This document shows, piece after piece, positions 7,387 to 18,044 of a stretch of 64,000 bases of DNA. Positions within the stretch are counted from its first letter, which is position 1, and each line of letters opens with the position of its first letter. The DNA is from Rhodocyclaceae bacterium (GTDB lineage Bacteria; Pseudomonadota; Gammaproteobacteria; Burkholderiales; Rhodocyclaceae), in the NCBI GenBank assembly GCA_013791905.1, contig VMSX01000024.1:1-64000 (forward strand), in the 5' to 3' direction. Both the position numbers and the translations under genes were made by a program. A model generated the notes under the pieces. That model saw only the letters and a program-made list of their open reading frames with translations, did not search any database and was not told the DNA's origin.

Positions 7387-8553
7387 ATGATCGGACTGAA
7401 CTTTCAACTCGGCGAAGATATCGACATGCTGCGCGATGCAGTGAAGGCCTTCGCCGACAACGAGATTGCGCCGCGCGCGGCACAAATCGACCGCGACAAT
7501 GAATTCCCTGCCGACCTGTGGAAAAAGTTCGGCGATCTGGGCCTGCTCGGCATGACTGTGCCCGAGGAGGATGGCGGCACCGGGCTGGGCTATCTGGCGC
7601 ATATCGTGGCGATGGAAGAAATTTCGCGCGCCTCGGCATCGGTTGGCCTGTCCTACGGCGCGCACTCCAATCTCTGTGTCAACCAGATCCGCCGCAACGG
7701 CAGTGCCGCGCAGAAAGCCAAATACCTGCCCGGCCTGATTTCGGGCGAGCAGGTCGGCGCCCTGGCAATGTCCGAACCCAATTCCGGCTCGGACGTGGTG
7801 TCGATGAAACTGCGTGCCGACAAAAAGGGTGACCGCTATGTGCTGAATGGCAGCAAGATGTGGATCACCAATGGCGGCGATGCCGATACGCTGGTGGTTT
7901 ATGCCAAGACCGATCCAGCGGCCGGCGCCAAGGGCATCACGGCGTTTATCGTCGAAAAGGGTTATAAGGGATTCAGCTATGGCAGTCATCTCGACAAGCT
8001 CGGCATGCGCGGCTCGAACACCTATCCGCTGTTCTTCGACGACTGCGAAGTGCCAGAAGAAAACGTGCTCGGCGGCATCGGGCAAGGGGTCAGGGTGCTG
8101 ATGTCCGGCCTTGATTACGAACGGGCGGTGCTCTCCGGCGGGCCGCTGGGCATCATGGCCGCCTGCATGGACGTGGTGCTGCCTTACCTGCACGAGCGCA
8201 CCCAGTTCGACACGCCGATCGGCGAATTTCAGTTGATGCAAGGCAAGGTGGCCGACATGTATTCCACCTGGCAGGCAACGCGTGCCTATGTGTATGCCGT
8301 CGGCCGCGCCTGCGACTCAAGCGATCATGACCGCTCGCTACGCAAGGACGCCGCCGGGGCGATCCTGTATTCCGCCGAAAAGGCGACCTGGATGGCCGGC
8401 GAAGCGATCCAGACGCTGGGCGGCAATGGCTACATCAATGAATACCCGGCCGGGCGGCTGTGGCGCGATGCCAAGCTCTATGAAATTGGCGCTGGCACCT
8501 CGGAAATCCGCCGCATGCTGATCGGGCGTGAACTCTTTGCGGAGACCAAATGA
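7387..8553 (+). CDS. liuA: Isovaleryl-CoA dehydrogenase
   Basis: 388 residues, the full acyl-CoA dehydrogenase fold: alpha-helical N-domain, a beta-domain with the flavin-contacting [14 protein letters not shown] and [16 protein letters not shown] segments, then the C-terminal helical domain. The [14 protein letters not shown] segment carries the catalytic Glu at the position used by isovaleryl-CoA dehydrogenases, not the later position of short-chain enzymes. The C-terminus has ETLGGNGY-like [20 protein letters not shown]. It converts isovaleryl-CoA to 3-methylcrotonyl-CoA with ETF as acceptor, the first committed liu step. The stop overlaps the thiolase start. Confidence 0.93.
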   Translation: MIGLNFQLGEDIDMLRDAVKAFADNEIAPRAAQIDRDNEFPADLWKKFGDLGLLGMTVPEEDGGTGLGYLAHIVAMEEISRASASVGLSYGAHSNLCVNQIRRNGSAAQKAKYLPGLISGEQVGALAMSEPNSGSDVVSMKLRADKKGDRYVLNGSKMWITNGGDADTLVVYAKTDPAAGAKGITAFIVEKGYKGFSYGSHLDKLGMRGSNTYPLFFDDCEVPEENVLGGIGQGVRVLMSGLDYERAVLSGGPLGIMAACMDVVLPYLHERTQFDTPIGEFQLMQGKVADMYSTWQATRAYVYAVGRACDSSDHDRSLRKDAAGAILYSAEKATWMAGEAIQTLGGNGYINEYPAGRLWRDAKLYEIGAGTSEIRRMLIGRELFAETK

Positions 8554-9734
8554 TGACTGATGCAATCGTAATCGTCGCCGCCGCCCGCACCCCGATGGGC
8601 GGCTTCATGGGCGACTTCGCCACGTTGACCGCGCCGCAATTGGGTGCCGTCGCCATCAAGGCTGCCGTCGAGCGCAGCGGGCTGAAACCCGAGCAGATCG
8701 ACGAGGTCATCATGGGTTGCGTACTGCCGGCCGGCCTGGGCCAGGCGCCGGCGCGCCAGGCCGCTTTGGGTGCCGGTCTGCCGCTGGCGGCTGGTTGCAC
8801 CACGGTGAACAAAATGTGCGGTTCCGGCATGCGTGCCGCCATGTACGCGCACGACATGCTGGTGGCCGGCAGCGTCGATGTCATGGTGGCCGGCGGCCTC
8901 GAATCGATGACCAATGCGCCTTATCTGCTGCCCAAGGCGCGCGGCGGTTTCCGCCTTGGCCATGGCGAGGTCAAGGACCACATGTTCCTTGATGGTCTGG
9001 AAGATGCCTATGAAAAAGGCCGCCTGATGGGCACCTATGCCGAGGAGTGCGCCGACAGCTACCAATTCACCCGTGCGGCGCAGGACGAATTCGCCATCGC
9101 CTCGACCACGCGCGCGCAGCATGCCAACAGCGACGGCAGCTTTGCCTGGGAGATTGCGCCGGTGACCGTCAGCAGCAAAAAAGGCGACACGGTGGTGAGC
9201 CGGGACGAGCAGCCGTTCAAGGCCAACCTGGAAAAAATACCGACGCTGAAGCCGGCTTTTCGCAAGGACGGCACGGTGACGCCAGCCAACTCATCATCAA
9301 TCTCCGATGGCGCAGCGGCGCTGGTGTTGATGCGGCGCTCGACGGCAGACAAGCTCGGCATCAAGCCGCTGGCGCAGATCGTCGGGCACAGCACGTTTGC
9401 GCAGGAGCCGCGCCTGTTCACCACCGCGCCGGTCGGCGCGATCAACAAGCTGCTGGCGAAAAACGGCTGGACGGCGGAGAGCGTCGAGCTGTGGGAGATC
9501 AATGAGGCCTTTGCCGTCGTTACCATGGCGGCGATGCATGACCTCAAGCTGCCGCACGATCAGGTGAATGTCCATGGTGGCGCCTGCGCCCTCGGTCACC
9601 CGATCGGCGCCTCGGGTGCGCGCATCATGGTCACGCTGATAGGTGCGCTGAAAAAGCATGGCAAAAAGCGTGGCGTCGCCAGTCTGTGCATCGGCGGTGG
9701 CGAAGCGACTGCGATGGGCATCGAACTGCTGTGA
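8550..9734 (+). CDS. Acetyl-CoA C-acetyltransferase (thiolase II)
   Basis: 394 residues. The active-site cysteine is in [10 protein letters not shown], the His in [14 protein letters not shown] and the second Cys in [11 protein letters not shown], all canonical. ATGATG gives two possible starts one codon apart. It probably cleaves or forms acetoacetyl-CoA, connecting acetoacetate from HMG-CoA lyase to acetyl-CoA, and might also supply PhaC with precursors. Overlaps of 4 bases with both neighbours indicate coupled translation. Confidence 0.93.
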   Translation: MMTDAIVIVAAARTPMGGFMGDFATLTAPQLGAVAIKAAVERSGLKPEQIDEVIMGCVLPAGLGQAPARQAALGAGLPLAAGCTTVNKMCGSGMRAAMYAHDMLVAGSVDVMVAGGLESMTNAPYLLPKARGGFRLGHGEVKDHMFLDGLEDAYEKGRLMGTYAEECADSYQFTRAAQDEFAIASTTRAQHANSDGSFAWEIAPVTVSSKKGDTVVSRDEQPFKANLEKIPTLKPAFRKDGTVTPANSSSISDGAAALVLMRRSTADKLGIKPLAQIVGHSTFAQEPRLFTTAPVGAINKLLAKNGWTAESVELWEINEAFAVVTMAAMHDLKLPHDQVNVHGGACALGHPIGASGARIMVTLIGALKKHGKKRGVASLCIGGGEATAMGIELL

Positions 9735-10804
9735 CAGCAGCTTCCGGCAATGGCCGCACCTATCTGCAACTTGTCGCCACCATGCTGTTCTGGGGCGGCA
9801 CCTGGGTGGCGGCGCGCTTTGCCGTGCAGGAGGTGGCGCCGCTCGGCGTGGCAGTCTGGCGGTTCTGCTTCGCCGCGGCCAGCCTGCTGGCCCTGGTGCG
9901 CTGGCGCTACGGTCGCCTGCCGACGCTGACGCGCCATGAATTCCTGCTGGTGCTGGCGCTGGGAGCAACGGGCATCTACTTCTACAACCTGTTCTTCATG
10001 TTCGGCATGCAGCACATCAGTGCCGGCCGCGGCGCGCTGGTCGTCGCCCTCAACCCGGTGATCACGCTGCTGGCGGCGGCCTGGCTGCTCAAGGAAGGTA
10101 TGACCGCACAGAAAGCCTTGGGCAGTGTGCTGGCGTTTGCCGGCTGCCTCACGGTGATCGGCAAGGGCGATCCGCTGGCCTTCCTGGTCGGGAAAGTCGG
10201 CGCTGGCGAGACGCTGATTCTCGGTTGCGCGGTGATGTGGTCGGCTTACACGATGATCGGCCGGCAGGCGACGCGAACGCTGCGGCCGCTGGTGATGACC
10301 GCCTATGCCAGTTCTGCGGGCTTCGTCATGCTGCTCGTGACCGCCCTGCTGGACAATCCGGCGCAACTCGCGCCGCACTATTCTGGTGCTGCCTGGGGCG
10401 CGATGCTGTTCCTCGGCCTGCTCGGCACCACGGTCAGTTTCACCTGGTTCTCGGCGGCGGTGCAACAAATCGGCGCCTCGCGCGCGTCGATCTTCATCAA
10501 TCTGGTGCCGGTGGCCGCCGTGCTGCAAGGCGCGCTGCTGTTGAACGAACGGCTCGATCCCTCGGTGCTGGCCGGCGGCGGCCTGGTAATTGTCGGGGTG
10601 ATACTGACGCAGCGCGCGACAGCGCGCGACTCGCGGAGCTTCGCCGCCGGGCCGCCCCAAGGCGAAGCGGCACGCGGCGCAGCCGCAAACCGCACCCAAC
10701 CGCAGCAAGCCCACCCCGTAACAGGCGAGCGTAGCGAGGAACCGTCACCCCCTTCCATGGGAGGGGGGCGGGGGGCGGAATCAATCAAGGAGCTCAAGGC
10801 ATGA
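9731..10804 (+). CDS. EamA-family (DMT) exporter with repeat-encoded C-terminal tail
   Basis: 357 residues from a GTG that overlaps the thiolase stop. Ten hydrophobic helices in two EamA repeats are apparent ([16 protein letters not shown] start, [18 protein letters not shown] in the second half). This matches inner-membrane drug/metabolite transporters of 290-300 residues. The membrane part ends at about residue 300 ([10 protein letters not shown]). The remaining 55 or so residues are encoded by a copy of the dispersed repeat read in frame and look disordered. The stop overlaps the next ATG. An exporter inside a catabolic operon might relieve metabolite build-up; the substrate is unknown. 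Confidence 0.85.
   Translation: MTAASGNGRTYLQLVATMLFWGGTWVAARFAVQEVAPLGVAVWRFCFAAASLLALVRWRYGRLPTLTRHEFLLVLALGATGIYFYNLFFMFGMQHISAGRGALVVALNPVITLLAAAWLLKEGMTAQKALGSVLAFAGCLTVIGKGDPLAFLVGKVGAGETLILGCAVMWSAYTMIGRQATRTLRPLVMTAYASSAGFVMLLVTALLDNPAQLAPHYSGAAWGAMLFLGLLGTTVSFTWFSAAVQQIGASRASIFINLVPVAAVLQGALLLNERLDPSVLAGGGLVIVGVILTQRATARDSRSFAAGPPQGEAARGAAANRTQPQQAHPVTGERSEEPSPPSMGGGRGAESIKELKA
10193..10215 (+). repeat. Dispersed 23-bp motif, copy 2
   Basis: AAAGTCGGCGCTGGCGAGAC then GCT. It lies inside the exporter gene, where it encodes KVGAGET. Confidence 0.7.
10640..10783 (-). repeat. Dispersed intergenic repeat, near-full copy inside a coding tail
   Basis: On the minus strand it reads the C-rich hairpin, GGTGACGGTTCCTCGCTACG, TTACGGGG, GCGGTTTGCGGCTGCGCCGC and CCTTGGGGCGGCCCGGCGG, the same module order as at 14927 and 60119. 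It is translated in the plus direction as the tail of the EamA exporter. Confidence 0.75.
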
Positions 10805-11937
10805 TCCTCAACGACGACCAGCGGATGATCCGCGACACCCTGCGCGACTTTGCACGCGAGCGGCTGGCGCCCTTTGCCGCCGAGTGGGACCGCCACGGTA
10901 CCTTTCCGCGCGATGCCCTGCGGGAACTGGCCGGCCTCGGTGTCTGGGGCATGGTGGTGGCCGAGGAGTGGGGCGGCGCCGGGCTGGATTATTTTTCGCT
11001 GGCGCTGGCCATCGAGGAAATCGCCGCCGGCGACGGTTCCACATCGACCATCCTGTCGGTGCAGAATTCGCTGGTCTGCGGCATCCTCAACCGCTATGGC
11101 AACGCGGCGCAAAAGGAGCGCTGGCTGAAGGGCGCGGCGAGCGGTGAATTGCTCGGCTGCTTCTGCCTCACCGAGCCGCATGTCGGCTCCGATGCCGCCG
11201 CGATCAAGGCGAGCGCCGTGCGGGATGGTGATGTCTGGGTGCTGAACGGCGTCAAGCAATTCATCACCTCGGGCAAGCACGCGCAGATTGCCATCGTCTT
11301 CGCCGTAACCGATCCGGCCGCCGGCCGCAAGGGCATTTCCTGCTTCTGCGTGCCCACCGAAACGCCCGGCTATGTCGTTGCGCGCATCGAGGAAAAACTC
11401 GGCCAGCATGCCTCCGACACCGCGCAAATCATTTTCGAGAACTGCCGCATTCCTGCCGACTGCCTGCTCGGCGCAGCGGGCGATGGCTACAAGATCGCCC
11501 TGTCCAATCTCGAAGCCGGCCGCATCGGCATCGCCGCGCAGGCGGTGGGCATGGCGCGCGCGGCGTTTGAAGCGGCACTCAAGTATGCACAGGAACGCGA
11601 AGCCTTCGGCAAGCCGATCATCGGCCATCAGGCCGTCAGCTTCCGCCTCGCCGACATGGCGACGCAGATCGAGGTGGCGCGCCAGATGGTCTGGCATGCC
11701 GCCAGCTTGCGCGATGCCGGCCTGCCCTGCCTCAAGGAAGCCAGCATGGCCAAGCTGTTCGCTTCCGAAATGGCGGAGAAGGTCTGCTCCGATGCCATCC
11801 AGATCCATGGCGGCTACGGCTATGTCAGCGATTTCCCCGTCGAGCGCATCTACCGCGACGTGCGCGTCTGCCAGATTTACGAAGGCGCTTCCGACATCCA
11901 GCGGCTGGTGATCGCACGCGCCGTGACATGTGATTAA
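10801..11937 (+). CDS. Acyl-CoA dehydrogenase (short/branched-chain type)
   Basis: 378 residues. Flavin-site motifs [15 protein letters not shown] and [16 protein letters not shown] are present. The catalytic Glu lies in [16 protein letters not shown] near the C-terminus, the position used by short- and medium-chain enzymes, unlike liuA. The helical segment [21 protein letters not shown] is also typical. It may act on 2-methylbutyryl- or isobutyryl-CoA, widening the operon from leucine to the other branched-chain acids; this is inferred from context. The ATG overlaps the exporter stop. Confidence 0.9.
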   Translation: MILNDDQRMIRDTLRDFARERLAPFAAEWDRHGTFPRDALRELAGLGVWGMVVAEEWGGAGLDYFSLALAIEEIAAGDGSTSTILSVQNSLVCGILNRYGNAAQKERWLKGAASGELLGCFCLTEPHVGSDAAAIKASAVRDGDVWVLNGVKQFITSGKHAQIAIVFAVTDPAAGRKGISCFCVPTETPGYVVARIEEKLGQHASDTAQIIFENCRIPADCLLGAAGDGYKIALSNLEAGRIGIAAQAVGMARAAFEAALKYAQEREAFGKPIIGHQAVSFRLADMATQIEVARQMVWHAASLRDAGLPCLKEASMAKLFASEMAEKVCSDAIQIHGGYGYVSDFPVERIYRDVRVCQIYEGASDIQRLVIARAVTCD

Positions 11938-11982
11938 GGGTTTTGGGGGCACAATGCCAATCTCTAAGCAAGGAGAAATGAC

Positions 11983-12180
11983 ATGGGTAAAACCATACAA
12001 GCTGAACTGCCCGAGCGGCTGATGGAGGACGCGCAGGCGCTGGTCGATAACGGTTGGGCCGGCAGTGTGAACGAATTGCTGGCCGAGGCGCTGCGCCGCT
12101 ATCTGGAATCCCACCGCGACGATCTGGCCGAACGCTTCATCCGTGACGATGTCGAGTGGGGCTTGCGTGGGCAAGACTGA
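11983..12180 (+). CDS. Ribbon-helix-helix (CopG-like) antitoxin
   Basis: 65 residues, with AAGGAG just upstream of the start. The N-terminal strand KTIQAELPERLMEDAQALV and the helix NELLAEALRRYLES fit a ribbon-helix-helix DNA-binding antitoxin. The acidic C-terminus (ERFIRDDVEWGLRG) would be the toxin-binding part. It overlaps the downstream PIN-like gene by 14 bases, as toxin-antitoxin pairs do. The pair is inserted inside the liu operon. Confidence 0.8.
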   Translation: MGKTIQAELPERLMEDAQALVDNGWAGSVNELLAEALRRYLESHRDDLAERFIRDDVEWGLRGQD

Positions 12181-12676
12181 GTCATCCGGTCAAACGGTGG
12201 TTGTCGCCGATGCCGGGCCACTGATTCATCTGGATGAACTTGGTGCAATAGATGTGCTGGCCGATTTCACGCGAGTTCTTGTTCCAGTAACAGTTTGGGA
12301 TGAAGTGAATCGGCATCGCCCCGATGCACTACGACTCCCCTTCCTGGAAAAGCTGGACGCGCCTCCTCCTGGCCATGAGCTCCATGCCATCGGCAGGTTG
12401 TATACCCTGCATCATGGAGAATGGCAGGCTTTGGCGCTGTGCGCGCAGTTCCCCGGCAGTCGGCTATTAACCGACGATACGGCCGCTCGTTTGGCGGCAA
12501 AGGCATTGAACATTGCCGCCAGTGGCACCATCGGCATCCTGTTGCGCGCCATGCGCTGCGGTCGGCACGACAAGACGCAAACCTTGGCCTTGCTGAAGGC
12601 CATTCCGGCACAAAGTAGTTTGCACATTCGAGCGTCGTTACTTGAACAAATTATTGCCGAGGTTAGCGCTCAGTGA
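12167..12676 (+). CDS. PIN-like toxin (DUF3368 type)
   Basis: 169 residues from a GTG within the antitoxin's last codons; a start 8 codons earlier is possible. The N-terminal strand VVVADAGPLIHLDELGAIDVL is the PIN-like DxGPLI motif of DUF3368 proteins. GEWQALALC supplies the second acidic residue and LLTDDTAARLAA the third. DUF3368 proteins usually pair with small antitoxins, as here. The expected activity is RNA cleavage, neutralised by the upstream protein. The pair is unrelated to leucine breakdown. Confidence 0.78.
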   Translation: MGKTESSGQTVVVADAGPLIHLDELGAIDVLADFTRVLVPVTVWDEVNRHRPDALRLPFLEKLDAPPPGHELHAIGRLYTLHHGEWQALALCAQFPGSRLLTDDTAARLAAKALNIAASGTIGILLRAMRCGRHDKTQTLALLKAIPAQSSLHIRASLLEQIIAEVSAQ

Positions 12677-12704
12677 AGAGCTGGATTACCTCCGGAAATT
12701 TTCC

Positions 12705-13316
12705 ATGAATTCTCCCCGCAATCCTATCGAGTTCTATTTCGATTTCACCTCGCCCTATTCCTATCTCGCCAGCGAGAAGATCGATGCCATCGCCGAAAAA
12801 TACGGGCGCCAGGTGCAGTGGCGGCCGGTGCTGCTCGGCGCGATCTTCAAGGCGCTCGGCACGGTCTCGCTGGTCAAGCAGCCGGGCATGGCCGATTACA
12901 GCGAGCGCGATTTTTCCCGCTCCGCCCGCTTCCTTGATGTGCCGTATGTCCAGCCGGGCAGCTTCCCGGTCTCCACCGTGGCCGCGGCGCGCGCCTACTA
13001 CTGGCTGCACGGACAGGATTGCGCGCTGGCGCGCCGCTTTGCTCATGAAGTGTTCCGCGCCTACTTTGCCGCCGGGCGCGATATTTCGGATGCTGCAGTG
13101 GTGCTGGAACTCGCTACAAAAGTCAGCGCTGACGCTACGGCGGTAGCGGCCGGCATGCAGGATGCCGCGATCAAGGAGCGGCTGCGCGTGGAGAACGAGA
13201 CCGTGCTTGCACTCGGCGCCTTCGGCGCACCGTGGATCATTGTCGATGGCGAACCGTTCTGGGGCGCCGACCGGCTGCCGCAGGTCGAACGCTGGCTGGA
13301 AAAAGGAGGATTCTGA
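12705..13316 (+). CDS. DsbA-family 2-hydroxychromene-2-carboxylate isomerase-like protein
   Basis: 203 residues. The start is IEFYFDFTSPYSYLASEKID and the later segment ENETVLALGAFGAPWIIVDG is characteristic of the HCCA isomerase branch of the DsbA/GST-kappa fold. That branch has Ser in place of the thioredoxin CxxC and uses glutathione. The upstream in-frame ATG at 12642 lies inside the toxin gene and is not preferred. The protein's role in a branched-chain acid operon is not obvious; proteins of this family are often found with aromatic and acyl-CoA catabolism. It abuts the next gene (TGAGTG). Confidence 0.83.
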   Translation: MNSPRNPIEFYFDFTSPYSYLASEKIDAIAEKYGRQVQWRPVLLGAIFKALGTVSLVKQPGMADYSERDFSRSARFLDVPYVQPGSFPVSTVAAARAYYWLHGQDCALARRFAHEVFRAYFAAGRDISDAAVVLELATKVSADATAVAAGMQDAAIKERLRVENETVLALGAFGAPWIIVDGEPFWGADRLPQVERWLEKGGF

Positions 13317-14924
<1,608 letters not shown>

Positions 14925-14926
14925 CG

Positions 14927-15065
14927 CCCCGCCCCCCTTCGCCCCCCTCGCGGGGGGTTCCAAACGGTTCGCTGACGCTCGAACATTACGGGGCGCGCTG
15001 TTTGGAAAGCAGAGCGGGTTGCGGCTGGCGCCGCGTGCCGCGTTTGCTTGGGGCGGCCCGGCGCA
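14927..15065 (+). repeat. Dispersed intergenic repeat, near-full copy
   Basis: Begins with a perfect hairpin CCCCCC-TCGC-GGGGGG at 14942-14957. Then come GTTCGCTGACGCTCGA, TTACGGGGCG, GCGGGTTGCGGCTGGCGCCG and CTTGGGGCGGCCCGGCG at 15047-15063. It fills nearly all of the 176-base gap between liuB and liuC. Confidence 0.8.
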
Positions 15066-15100
15066 AACGCTACAGTATTATTCTCGCCAAGGGGATGTCC

Positions 15101-15892
15101 ATGTACCAGACCATTCTTACTGAAATCGATGCCGGCGTCGGCATCGTCACCCTCAACCGGCCCGAGCGCCACAACGCTTTCGACGACACGATGATCGCCG
15201 AACTGTCAGACGCCATGGAGGACATGGCCGCTGCGCCGGCGGTGCGGGTCGTGGTGATCTCCAGCACCGGCAAGAGTTTCTGCGCCGGCGCCGACCTCAA
15301 CTGGATGCAGCGCGCGGCAAGCTACGGTTTCGACGACAACCGGCGCGATGCCGGCGAACTCGCCGAGATGCTGCGCCGCATTGCCGACTGTCCGAAGCCG
15401 GTGATCGCCCGCGTGCAGGGGCCCGCCTACGGTGGTGGTGTCGGCGTCATCGCTGCCTGCGACATGGCGGTGGCCACCTTCGAGTCGCGCTTCGCGCTCA
15501 CCGAAGTCAAGCTCGGCCTGATTCCGGCGATCATCAGCCCGCACGTGCTCGCCGCCATCGGCGAACGCTACGCGCGCCGCTACATGCTGACCGCCGAAGT
15601 CTTCTCGGCCGCCGAGGCGTATCGCATCGGTCTGCTCCACGAAATGGTTGCCGACGAAGCGGCGCTCGACGATGTTGTCGGCGAGTGGGCCGAACTGCTG
15701 CTGAAAAACGGCCCGCAGGCGCTCGCCGAATGCAAGGCGCTGATCCGCGCCGTCGCCGGCCGTCCCTACGGACCCAAGGCGATCGACTACACGGTAGAGA
15801 GCATTGCCCGCGTGCGTGTCTCGCCCGAAGGACAGGAAGGGCTGGGCGCGTTTCTTGAGAAGCGCAAACCGAACTGGATCAAACCGGAATAA
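15101..15892 (+). CDS. liuC: Methylglutaconyl-CoA hydratase (enoyl-CoA hydratase family)
   Basis: 263 residues with the crotonase fold. The oxyanion-hole motifs are SFCAGADLNWMQ and QGPAYGGGVGVIAACD; the EVKLGLIPAIISPHVL segment carries the catalytic acid region. The start at 15101 has AAGGGG at good spacing; an ATG two codons earlier is too close to it. Its position between the two carboxylase subunit genes identifies the substrate as 3-methylglutaconyl-CoA, which it hydrates to HMG-CoA. Confidence 0.9.
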   Translation: MYQTILTEIDAGVGIVTLNRPERHNAFDDTMIAELSDAMEDMAAAPAVRVVVISSTGKSFCAGADLNWMQRAASYGFDDNRRDAGELAEMLRRIADCPKPVIARVQGPAYGGGVGVIAACDMAVATFESRFALTEVKLGLIPAIISPHVLAAIGERYARRYMLTAEVFSAAEAYRIGLLHEMVADEAALDDVVGEWAELLLKNGPQALAECKALIRAVAGRPYGPKAIDYTVESIARVRVSPEGQEGLGAFLEKRKPNWIKPE

Positions 15893-15895
15893 GCC

Positions 15896-16021
15896 ATGTT
15901 CAACAAAATACTTATCGCTAATCGGGGAGACCAGCCGCGGAGCGGCGCAGCAGCGCAGCTAAATCGCCAGGCACGCGCAGCGTGTTCAGGCGATCTCTCC
16001 CCGGAGGTTCGACATGTTTAA
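15896..16021 (+). other. 41-codon leader frame that copies the first codons of liuD
   Basis: Starting 4 bases after the liuC stop, the sequence encodes MFNKILIANRG, the same first 11 residues as liuD, but with different third bases (ATGTTCAACAAAATACTTAT against ATGTTTAACAAGATACTGAT). The frame then diverges and stops at 16019-16021, 8 bases inside liuD, so it overlaps the real start out of frame. It could be a remnant of a partial duplication or a translated leader that couples liuC to liuD translation. Silent differences between the two copies argue against a very recent duplication. Confidence 0.6.
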
Positions 16022-16057
16022 CAAGATACTGATTGCCAATCGGGGAGAAATCGCCTG
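15987..16057 (+). promoter_or_regulatory. Hairpin enclosing the liuD ribosome-binding site and start codon
   Basis: Arms at 15987-16003 and 16041-16057 (AGGCGATCTCTCCCCG against CGGGGAGAAATCGCCT, plus one further pair) form a 17-bp stem with one mismatch. The 37-base loop holds GGAGG and the ATG at 16014. The left arm is an inverted copy of liuD codons 10-15. Competing pairings exist: CGGGGAGA at 15923-15930 with TCTCCCCG, and ATCGCC with GGCGAT. The stem may modulate initiation. Confidence 0.5.
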
Positions 16058-18026
16058 CCGCGTCATCAAGACCGCGCGGCGGATGGGCATCCGTACGGTC
16101 GCCGTCTATTCCGAGGCGGATGCCGGCGCGCGCCATGTGCGACTGGCGGACGAGGCGGTGTGCATTGGTCCGGCGGCGGCGCGCGAGTCCTACCTCGTCA
16201 GCGCCAAGATCATCGCCGCGGCGCAGGCGACCGGCGCGCAGGCGATCCATCCGGGTTATGGTTTCCTGTCGGAGAACGAGGAATTCGCCGAGGCCTGTGC
16301 GGCCAACGGCATCATTTTCATCGGCCCGCCGGTCAGCGCGATCCGGGCGATGGGGCTGAAGTCGGAGAGCAAGAAACTCATGGAGCAGGCCGGCGTGCCG
16401 CTGACGCCCGGCTATCACGGCGACGAACAGGCGCCGGATTTCCTCAGGCAACAGGCCGACCGGATCGGTTATCCGGTGCTGATCAAGGCCAGTGCTGGCG
16501 GTGGCGGCAAGGGCATGCGCGTCGTTGACAGCAGTGCGGATTTCGCCGAGGCATTGCTCTCGTGCCAGCGCGAGGCGACGGCTTCTTTCGGCAACGACCA
16601 TGTGCTGATCGAAAAGTATTTGCAGCGGCCGCGCCACATCGAGATCCAGGTGTTCGGCGATTCGCATGGCAATTGCGTCTATCTGTTCGAACGTGACTGT
16701 TCGGTGCAGCGCCGCCACCAGAAGGTACTGGAGGAAGCGCCCGCGCCGGGCATGGCGCCGGAACGGCGGAAAGCGATGGGCCAGGCCGCCGTCGATGCAG
16801 CCAAGGCGGTGGGCTATGTCGGCGCCGGTACGGTCGAGTTCATCGTCAATCAAGATGGCACCTTCTATTTCATGGAAATGAACACGCGCCTGCAGGTCGA
16901 GCATCCGGTGACTGAAATGATCACCGGCCTCGATCTCGTCGAATGGCAGTTGAAGGTGGCCGCCGGTGAGCCGCTGCCGTTGGCGCAGGATCAATTGTCG
17001 ATCCGCGGCCATGCCCTGGAAGCGCGCATCTATGCCGAAGATCCCGACAAGGGTTTCCTGCCGGCTACCGGCCGCCTGACCCATCTCGTCCCGCCGGTCG
17101 AATCGCTGCATGTGCGCGTGGATACCGGCGTCGAGCAGGACGACGAAATCACCCCGCACTACGACCCGATGATTGCCAAGCTGATTGTCTGGGACGACAG
17201 CCGGGAACGGGCCCTGGCGCGCATGCTGCAGGCCCTGGCCGACTATCGGATCGTCGGCGTTACCAGCAATGTCGGTTTTCTGGCGCGGCTGGTGGCCTGT
17301 CCCTCGTTTGCCCGCGCCGACCTCGATACCGGCCTGATCGAGCGCGAACGCGCCTTCCTGTTCCCCGACGCTGCCGCCGCCGCGCCGCCGCGCGAAGCCT
17401 GGCTGCTGGCCGCGCTGGCCGAACTGTTGCGCGACCAGAACTATGGCGCGGCCAAGGCTGCCGCCAGCGGCGATGCGCATTCGCCCTGGCACCTGCGTGA
17501 CGGCTGGCGCGCCAACGGCGCGGCGCGGCGCGAGATACGCCTGCGCGCCGGCAGCAGCGAAAAGGTGGTGACGGCGGCCTATCAGGGCAGCGGCTTTCTG
17601 CTCGAATGCGAGGGTCGCAGCACGCCCGCCGCCGGTTGGCTGCAGGACGACGGCGAACTGCGTGCCGACCTCGACGGCCGTCGCCTCGGCGTCACCGTCG
17701 TGGCTGCGGGAGAAAAGCGCCACGTCTTTTTCGATGGCATGAGCTTCATTTTCGCCGCCATCGATCCGCTCTACCACGCTGGCGTGGGCGGCGGCACCGA
17801 AGGCAGCCTCACCGCGCCCATGCCAGGGAAAGTCATCGCAATACTGGCCGAACCCGGAGCGAAGCTTGAGAAGGGTGCGCCGCTCATCGTGCTGGAGGCG
17901 ATGAAGATGGAGCACACACTGGTGGCGCCAGCCGCCGGCACGGTGAAGGCGTTCTGTTACGCTGTTGGCGAACAGGTGACTGATGGGGCAGAATTGCTGG
18001 AGTTCGAGCCCGCCAAGCCGGCCTGA
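16014..18026 (+). CDS. liuD: Methylcrotonyl-CoA carboxylase, biotin-containing (alpha) subunit
   Basis: 670 residues. Biotin carboxylase domain at about 1-445: MFNKILIANRGEIACRVIKT start, ATP-grasp KASAGGGGKGMRVV, and the metal/active-site EMNTRLQVEHPVTE. A less conserved linker domain follows, then a C-terminal biotinyl domain with EAMKMEHTL, whose Lys carries biotin. It forms 3-methylcrotonyl-CoA carboxylase with LiuB. The start codon lies in the loop of a hairpin, and an imperfect copy of the first 11 codons occurs 118 bases upstream. Confidence 0.95.
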   Translation: MFNKILIANRGEIACRVIKTARRMGIRTVAVYSEADAGARHVRLADEAVCIGPAAARESYLVSAKIIAAAQATGAQAIHPGYGFLSENEEFAEACAANGIIFIGPPVSAIRAMGLKSESKKLMEQAGVPLTPGYHGDEQAPDFLRQQADRIGYPVLIKASAGGGGKGMRVVDSSADFAEALLSCQREATASFGNDHVLIEKYLQRPRHIEIQVFGDSHGNCVYLFERDCSVQRRHQKVLEEAPAPGMAPERRKAMGQAAVDAAKAVGYVGAGTVEFIVNQDGTFYFMEMNTRLQVEHPVTEMITGLDLVEWQLKVAAGEPLPLAQDQLSIRGHALEARIYAEDPDKGFLPATGRLTHLVPPVESLHVRVDTGVEQDDEITPHYDPMIAKLIVWDDSRERALARMLQALADYRIVGVTSNVGFLARLVACPSFARADLDTGLIERERAFLFPDAAAAAPPREAWLLAALAELLRDQNYGAAKAAASGDAHSPWHLRDGWRANGAARREIRLRAGSSEKVVTAAYQGSGFLLECEGRSTPAAGWLQDDGELRADLDGRRLGVTVVAAGEKRHVFFDGMSFIFAAIDPLYHAGVGGGTEGSLTAPMPGKVIAILAEPGAKLEKGAPLIVLEAMKMEHTLVAPAAGTVKAFCYAVGEQVTDGAELLEFEPAKPA

Positions 18027-18044
18027 AAAAACAGAGATCGCTTT

